Assembly: GCA_031267485.1 (NCBI GenBank)
Contig: JAIRYY010000315.1
Coordinates: 1-11,081, forward strand
Origin: Tannerella sp.
GTDB taxonomy: Bacteria; Bacteroidota; Bacteroidia; Bacteroidales; Tannerellaceae
DNA length: 11,081 bases
Reading direction: 5' to 3'
Part shown: piece after piece, positions 7,168-11,081 of the stretch
How positions within the stretch are numbered: the first letter of the stretch is position 1
Layout: each line of letters begins with the position of its first letter
Notes under the pieces: model-generated
What the model was told of the DNA's origin: nothing
Database searches by the model: none
The model's input: the letters and a program-made list of their open reading frames with translations, nothing else
Position numbers and translations under genes: made by a program

Positions 7168-7881
7168 ATGCGCCGCATAAAGAGAATAAAAGTACATAAA
7201 GTACACAGGGAAGGGACAGGCTTGTTACTGTCGATGTTTACGATACTGTTTACCGTAAACATGGTGTTGTATTATACCACAGGCAACAAATTCATCTTTT
7301 ACGGTGTGCTTGCGGTATCAACCGTTTTATTTTTGATTGTCCTCAATTTTTTCCGCAGCCCCTACCGCCGCTTCCCGTTTGACTCCGAAGGCCTTGTCAT
7401 TGCGCCTGCCGACGGGAGCATCGTGGCCATCGAAGAAGTTATGGAAAATCAATATTTCCACGACAGACGGATACAGGTATCCATCTTCATGTCGGTGTTT
7501 AACGTTCACGCGAACTGGTTCCCGGTCAACGGCACGGTTCAACATGTTTCGCACCGGAAGGGACGCTTCCTGGCGGCATACCTGCCCAAAAGCTGTACGG
7601 AAAACGAGCGTTCGACGATTGTCGTCCGGACGGATTACGGCGTGGATGTGCTTACGCGCCAGATTGCCGGAGCAATGGCGCGCCGCATCGTCACCTACGC
7701 AAAAGAGGGGGAATATTGTGAAGTCAACGAGCAAATGGGCTTCATCAAGTTCGGCTCGCGCGTGGATACGTTCCTGCCCCTGGGCACGGAGATTCTTGTC
7801 GAGATGGACCAGAAAGTGACCGGCAACCAGACCCCGATTGCCCGCCTTGGTAAAATAACTTATACCGCGCCGGAAAAATGA
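7168..7881 (+). CDS. psd: Phosphatidylserine decarboxylase proenzyme
   Basis: Converts phosphatidylserine to phosphatidylethanolamine at the inner membrane, using a pyruvoyl group made by self-cleavage. The 237-aa length and FGSR cleavage site mark the short, archaeal-type form rather than the longer LGST-type enzyme of E. coli. Two membrane helices lie at about 18-36 and 42-62. The catalytic domain follows: APADGSIVAIEE at 79-90, FMSVFNVHANWFPVNG at 107-122 (His114) and GFIKFGSRVD, where cleavage between Gly196 and Ser197 would give a large beta chain and a 41-residue alpha chain. The start MRRIKRIKVHKVHREG agrees with the basic N-terminus of Bacteroidetes homologues. The stop overlaps the pssA start (ATGA), so translation is probably coupled and the product of one enzyme is the substrate of the other. 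Confidence 0.95.
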   Translation: MRRIKRIKVHKVHREGTGLLLSMFTILFTVNMVLYYTTGNKFIFYGVLAVSTVLFLIVLNFFRSPYRRFPFDSEGLVIAPADGSIVAIEEVMENQYFHDRRIQVSIFMSVFNVHANWFPVNGTVQHVSHRKGRFLAAYLPKSCTENERSTIVVRTDYGVDVLTRQIAGAMARRIVTYAKEGEYCEVNEQMGFIKFGSRVDTFLPLGTEILVEMDQKVTGNQTPIARLGKITYTAPEK

Positions 7882-8672
7882 AAGGCATCGTCCGGCACAT
7901 ACCCAACACCCTGACCTGCATAAGTCTGTCTTTTGGATTTTATGCGTCCATATCGGGACTGGCCGGCCATTATCACGTGGCGCTGGCGGCAATCCTGGCC
8001 GCGGCGGCGTTCGACTTCCTGGACGGACTGGCCGCACGGACGCTGAAAGCATACTCCGCAATGGGGAAAGAACTCGATTCGCTGTCCGACGCTGTCAGTT
8101 TCGGCGTTGCTCCCGGGATGATACTGTTCAGTTTTATCGACAAACTGCTTTACAGCCTCTCCTGGAATCATGCATGGCCGGGCAAGCTGTTCCTGCTTTC
8201 GGCATTTGCCATTCCCGTTTTTTCCGCGTTGAGGCTGGCCAAATTCAACATCGACACCCGCCAGACGTCATCGTTCATCGGACTGCCCGTGCCGGCGCAC
8301 GCCATCCTGTGGTCATCCGTTATTGCCGTATTTTCTCCGGTTGTCGCGTCATGCGGCGACGGCTGTTGCACGGGACTGCTCCCCACGGGACTTTTTGCGG
8401 ACGCCGCGCCCGGGATTCTGTTAATATGCCTGTCCGTATCGGCCGTTGCCACGTCGCTCCTGCTCATATCCGGGATACCCATGTTTTCGCTGAAAATGTC
8501 ATCCCTCGCATGGAAAGAGAACAGGCTGCAGTACATACTCATCCTGTCGGCTATCGTACTGACCGCTCTTTCAGGCGTCGCCGGAATCGCCGCAACCATC
8601 CTGCTGTACATCCTCCTGTCCGCCGCCGCATACCGTACCGTTACCGCAGGGACGACAGATTCTTCTCATTGA
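7878..8672 (+). CDS. pssA: CDP-diacylglycerol--serine O-phosphatidyltransferase
   Basis: Makes phosphatidylserine from CDP-diacylglycerol and L-serine, feeding the decarboxylase encoded just upstream. The CDP-alcohol phosphotransferase signature is complete: Asp46, Asp49-Gly50, Ala53-Arg54, Gly63, Asp67 and Asp71 with the expected spacings. The 264-aa protein has about seven hydrophobic segments (near 11-30, 34-48, 73-87, 97-112, 125-145, 172-195 and 210-250), as expected for an integral membrane enzyme. The start ATG shares bases with the psd stop TGA. The last 32 nt overlap the convergent acyl-CoA synthetase gene, so the loop between segments five and six and the long C-terminal hydrophobic stretch make it somewhat longer than many Bacteroidales homologues. 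Confidence 0.95.
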   Translation: MKGIVRHIPNTLTCISLSFGFYASISGLAGHYHVALAAILAAAAFDFLDGLAARTLKAYSAMGKELDSLSDAVSFGVAPGMILFSFIDKLLYSLSWNHAWPGKLFLLSAFAIPVFSALRLAKFNIDTRQTSSFIGLPVPAHAILWSSVIAVFSPVVASCGDGCCTGLLPTGLFADAAPGILLICLSVSAVATSLLLISGIPMFSLKMSSLAWKENRLQYILILSAIVLTALSGVAGIAATILLYILLSAAAYRTVTAGTTDSSH

Positions 8673-10542
8673 TGATGTTTTTCCCCTCGGAAGAGTAAAG
8701 ATATTCCAGCCTGTCCTTATATTTCCCCTCTATTTTTCCGCGTACCATTTTCAGTGAGGAATTTAACAGATGATTCTGCTCCGAAAACGGCTCCGGGAGT
8801 ATCGCAATCGCTGCCGGAAGCCAGCGTTCGGGAAATTCGCCGGCGTATACCCCCCCGCTCTTGTAGCGGTTGATTACTTCCTGTATCTTTTTGAGCGCCA
8901 ATTCCCTGGCTTCCGCCGTATCCCATTCAATCCCCGGCTTTATGCGCTCCACGTAGCGTTTGAGCTGTGCCCTGTCCGGGACGACAAGCGCGACCGTATA
9001 CGGGTTCTGATTGTTATACAGCATCATCTGCTCCAGATATTTGGAACCGTCGCATATTGCCTCTTCTATGCCCTCGGGACTGTATTTCTCGCCGTCGCTG
9101 CTGATTAAAAGACTCTTAAAACGCCCCATGACATAAAGGAAACCGTCCCCGTCCACATATCCCATGTCGCCGGTATGAAGCCAGCCGTCACGAATCGTAT
9201 CTGCCGTCGCCGCAGGATTTTTCCAGTAACCCGACATCACATTCTCACCCCTCACGACGATTTCTCCCGTTTCGCCTGCCGGGAGTAGCTTTCCGCCGGC
9301 ATCCAGTATCTTCAGGTCGAGATTTTTCACCAGTACTCCCGAAGAGCCGAGTTTATGCCTCGTCAGGTTGTTCGACGAGATGACGGGCGTCGCCTCCGAA
9401 AGGCCGTAACCCTGAAACATCGGTATTCCTATGGCATAAAAGAAACGTTGCAGTTCGATGTCAAGCAGCGCGCCTCCGCCGATAAAAAACCTCATTTTCC
9501 CGCCCATGGCGCCCCTTATCTTCGAGAAAATGAATTTGTCGTAAACAGCCAGCAATATCCGTTTGTGGATTCGAAAAAATCCGCCTTTGTTATACCCCTC
9601 ACGGTTGTATTCGTATGCCGTTTGCATCGCTTTCCGGAAGAGTTTCTCCATTCGCTTTCCTTTCTTCTGAATGGTAGCCTCGATATTTTTCTTGAAGCTT
9701 TTAGCCAGAGCCGGCACGCTCAGGATGATGGTCGGCTTAAACTCCCGGATATTCAGCGGGATATTTTTAAGCGATTCGATAGGCGTCCGGCCGGCCTGTA
9801 CCGTTGCCACGTTTGCCCCGTATGCCATAAACGTATAGAAGCCCGCCACGTGTCCGAAACAGTGGTCCAGCGGGATGATAATCAGGTTGCTGTCTTCGGG
9901 TCCAATCTGGAACAGCGACATGGCCTGTTCCACATTCGCCGTATAGTTCCGGTGCGTAAGCACGACGCCCTTGGGGTCGGCCGTGGTACCCGACGTATAC
10001 GAGATATTGGCCATGTCATCTCCCCTGACAGCCCGGCTCCGGGCTGTCAAATCATCATAGTTCGTCTCCAGAAAACGGTCGCCGGCCGCCAGAATGTTTT
10101 CGAACGGGACCTCCTTTCCGTCATACGCGTCAATCGGGTCAAGCACAATCACGTGCTCAACCAGCGGCAAATCATTCGCAATCATCCGGATTTTCCTCAA
10201 CTGAGCGCCCGAAGTGATGATATATTTTGCTTCGGAATGTCGGAGGCGGAATATCAGGTCGTTTTTCTCTTCCAGCTTCACCGAAAGCGGCACATTCACC
10301 GCCCCGGCATACAGTATGCCAAGCTCGCCAATCACCCAGTCGTTGCGCCCCTCCGACAGCAATGCGATTTTCTCGCCGGCCCGTACTCCCAAACTCAGCA
10401 GGCCGGCGGCAAGGCGATAAACCTGCCTTTTAGTTTCCCCGTAAGTAACCGGCTCAAACTTATTCGTTTTCTTCTCCCATAAAAATGTGTTTTCCGCATA
10501 CTTGTCAACACTCGTCTCAAATAAATCAATAATTGTCTTCAT
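8641..10542 (-). CDS. AMP-forming long-chain fatty acid--CoA ligase
   Basis: A 633-aa member of the ANL adenylating superfamily, probably activating long-chain fatty acids to acyl-CoA through an acyl-AMP. Motifs: P-loop YTSGTTADPKGVVLTH from Tyr182, GYGLSEATP at 378-386 (Glu383), GWLHTGDMGYVDGDG with Asp459, and the hinge region GRFKSLLISSDGEKYSPEGIEEAI shortly after. The C-terminal domain holds basic residues near GKIEGKYKD that could include the late-motif lysine, but I cannot fix which. Chain-length specificity cannot be read from sequence; closely related acid:CoA ligases are an alternative. The ATG at 10540-10542 gives MKTIIDLFETSVDKY, the usual N-terminus; the open frame upstream to 10614 is not family-like. 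A TATATTTG motif lies 26 nt upstream. It converges on pssA with overlapping ends, fitting a lipid-metabolism neighbourhood. Confidence 0.92.
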   Translation of the reverse strand: MKTIIDLFETSVDKYAENTFLWEKKTNKFEPVTYGETKRQVYRLAAGLLSLGVRAGEKIALLSEGRNDWVIGELGILYAGAVNVPLSVKLEEKNDLIFRLRHSEAKYIITSGAQLRKIRMIANDLPLVEHVIVLDPIDAYDGKEVPFENILAAGDRFLETNYDDLTARSRAVRGDDMANISYTSGTTADPKGVVLTHRNYTANVEQAMSLFQIGPEDSNLIIIPLDHCFGHVAGFYTFMAYGANVATVQAGRTPIESLKNIPLNIREFKPTIILSVPALAKSFKKNIEATIQKKGKRMEKLFRKAMQTAYEYNREGYNKGGFFRIHKRILLAVYDKFIFSKIRGAMGGKMRFFIGGGALLDIELQRFFYAIGIPMFQGYGLSEATPVISSNNLTRHKLGSSGVLVKNLDLKILDAGGKLLPAGETGEIVVRGENVMSGYWKNPAATADTIRDGWLHTGDMGYVDGDGFLYVMGRFKSLLISSDGEKYSPEGIEEAICDGSKYLEQMMLYNNQNPYTVALVVPDRAQLKRYVERIKPGIEWDTAEARELALKKIQEVINRYKSGGVYAGEFPERWLPAAIAILPEPFSEQNHLLNSSLKMVRGKIEGKYKDRLEYLYSSEGKNIINEKNLSSLR

Positions 10543-10568
10543 ATCGTATTTTAAAGTTAATTCGCAGG

Positions 10569-10576
10569 CAAATATA
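10569..10576 (-). promoter_or_regulatory. Bacteroidetes -7 motif (TATATTTG) for the acyl-CoA ligase
   Basis: On the minus strand TATATTTG fits TAnnTTTG and lies 26 nt before the ATG at 10542. No TTG is apparent at the -33 position. Just upstream (10586-10609) sits CCGCAGATTACACAGATGTT on the same strand, resembling a fragment of another dispersed repeat. Confidence 0.45.
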
Positions 10577-10690
10577 TGCATAAAAACCGTAACATCTGTG
10601 TAATCTGCGGACAAATAACTGTTGTATTTTATTTACCTTACGTTACTTAATTACTGAATATCAGCATAATAATTACTTTTCAGGCGATTA

Positions 10691-10730
10691 TTTTTCATGA
10701 TTTGTGGCCATTTTTCATGTTTTGTGGTGA
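10691..10730 (+). repeat. 20-bp tandem duplication
   Basis: TTTTTCATGATTTGTGGCCA at 10691-10710 is followed directly by TTTTTCATGTTTTGTGGTGA at 10711-10730; 17 of 20 positions match. It lies about 150 bp upstream of the acyl-CoA ligase start, too far for a simple core-promoter role but possible as paired binding sites. Confidence 0.75.
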
Positions 10731-10742
10731 TTTTGAATCACC
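10726..10742. repeat. Perfect 7-bp stem hairpin
   Basis: GGTGATT-TTG-AATCACC is a perfect inverted repeat with a 3-nt loop and overlaps the end of the second 20-bp unit. No U-tract follows on either strand, so an operator or structural element is at least as likely as a terminator. Confidence 0.6.
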
Positions 10743-10823
10743 GGTTATACGTTACTTAGGATTCGTCTATAAATAAATGATACATTTGCCGATTGCATGA
10801 CCATCTCGACAGTCGTGTTTCTT

Positions 10824-10901
10824 CGTCATTGCAAGGGCGCAGCCCGAAGCAATCCAGGCGCAGGCAACGACCCGGATTGCTTCACTTCGTTCGCAATGAC
10901 G
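10824..10901. repeat. CGTCATTGC-type dispersed palindromic repeat
   Basis: CGTCATTGC (10824-10832) pairs with GCAATGACG (10893-10901), and GAAGCAATCC (10846-10855) pairs with GGATTGCTTC (10874-10883), giving a nested hairpin. The layout and sequence match a common Bacteroidales intergenic repeat whose spurious translation contains VIANEVKQS. Confidence 0.85.
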
Positions 10902-10989
10902 GGGTCCGGCTTTTTAGACAGACCCGCATGAAAAGAAATGATACAGTTATGATAACCACTTAGACAACTTCTAATCCCGGTCAAATTCC

Positions 10990-11081
10990 GGTCGTTCCGA
11001 ATGGCATCGCGGTCGTTCCTAATCGCATTGTGGTCGATCCGAATCGCATTGTGGTCGATCCGAATCGCATTGCGGTCGTTC
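10990..11081 (+). repeat. 21-bp tandem repeat array, cut by window end
   Basis: Four full units (10990-11010, 11011-11031, 11032-11052, 11053-11073) and an 8-nt start of a fifth. The consensus is GGTCGATCCGAATCGCATTG plus a final C or T, with A/T and minor changes among units. There are no unique spacers, so this is not a CRISPR array. The unit length is a multiple of three, and one frame on each strand stays open through the array. The full copy number cannot be seen. Confidence 0.9.

Larger units (their letters stand above)
10615..11081. other. Gene-poor, repeat-rich stretch at the right edge
   Basis: No reading frame here has both a start and family-like content. It holds an 11-bp direct repeat (TACGTTACTTA at 10639-10649 and 10748-10758), a 20-bp tandem duplication, a perfect hairpin, a CGTCATTGC-type repeat and a 21-bp tandem array, described separately. 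A TACATTTG motif at 10781-10788 (+) has no gene following it within the window. Confidence 0.7.

Noticed and set aside
9355..10482. 375-codon plus-strand frame
   Set aside because: Antisense to the acyl-CoA ligase, with no recognisable motif and no promoter or ribosome-binding context.
10990..11081. CRISPR array
   Set aside because: The 21-bp units are directly abutting with no unique spacers, and no cas gene is in view.

Overview
The window looks like a chromosomal stretch from a member of the Bacteroidota, probably order Bacteroidales. The support is: an S24-type HTH regulator ending its HTH domain in the family phrase LNIEWLVTGKGKM; a bacterial SUI1/eIF1-like factor; a short-form phosphatidylserine decarboxylase paired with pssA; starts without strong Shine-Dalgarno sequences; TAnnTTTG (Bacteroidetes -7) motifs 16-28 nt upstream of four start codons; and several kinds of dispersed intergenic repeat of the sort common in these genomes. 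The species cannot be named from this sequence. Genes from about 1.2 to 10.5 kb are moderately GC-rich, while the regulator at the left and most of the intergenic DNA are clearly AT-rich.

Layout. 1-290: no gene, but a cluster of short repeats (three copies of a GTCCCGCAGGGAC-containing unit, a perfect 20-bp palindrome, and one copy of an 'ACCACAGAGG' repeat). 291-986 (-): XRE/S24 regulator whose catalytic lysine position appears to be arginine. 987-1242: a long imperfect inverted repeat and a second direct copy of the repeat, so the regulator lies between two roughly 66-bp direct repeats. 1243-3339 (-): a lone lipoprotein related to GH65-like (alpha/alpha)6-barrel glycoside hydrolases. 3340-3513: divergent promoter region. 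3514-3858 (+): SUI1/eIF1-like factor, followed after 4 nt by 3863-7111 (+), a large AddA/RecB-like UvrD helicase with a C-terminal PD-(D/E)XK nuclease. 7168-7881 (+) psd and 7878-8672 (+) pssA overlap by ATGA and make phosphatidylethanolamine from CDP-diacylglycerol and serine. 8641-10542 (-): a long-chain acyl-CoA synthetase-like enzyme converging on pssA with a 32-bp overlap of coding ends. 10543-11081: no convincing gene, but a 20-bp tandem duplication, a perfect hairpin, a CGTCATTGC-type dispersed repeat and a 21-bp tandem array running off the window edge.

Functionally this is mostly housekeeping: phospholipid head-group synthesis and fatty-acid activation side by side, a probable recombination/repair helicase-nuclease coupled to a translation factor, and one accessory sugar enzyme. 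I did not find a convincing new defence or mobile system. The least explained signals are the repeat-bracketed, AT-rich regulator at the left, the unpaired GH65-like lipoprotein, and the layered repeats to the right of the acyl-CoA synthetase.
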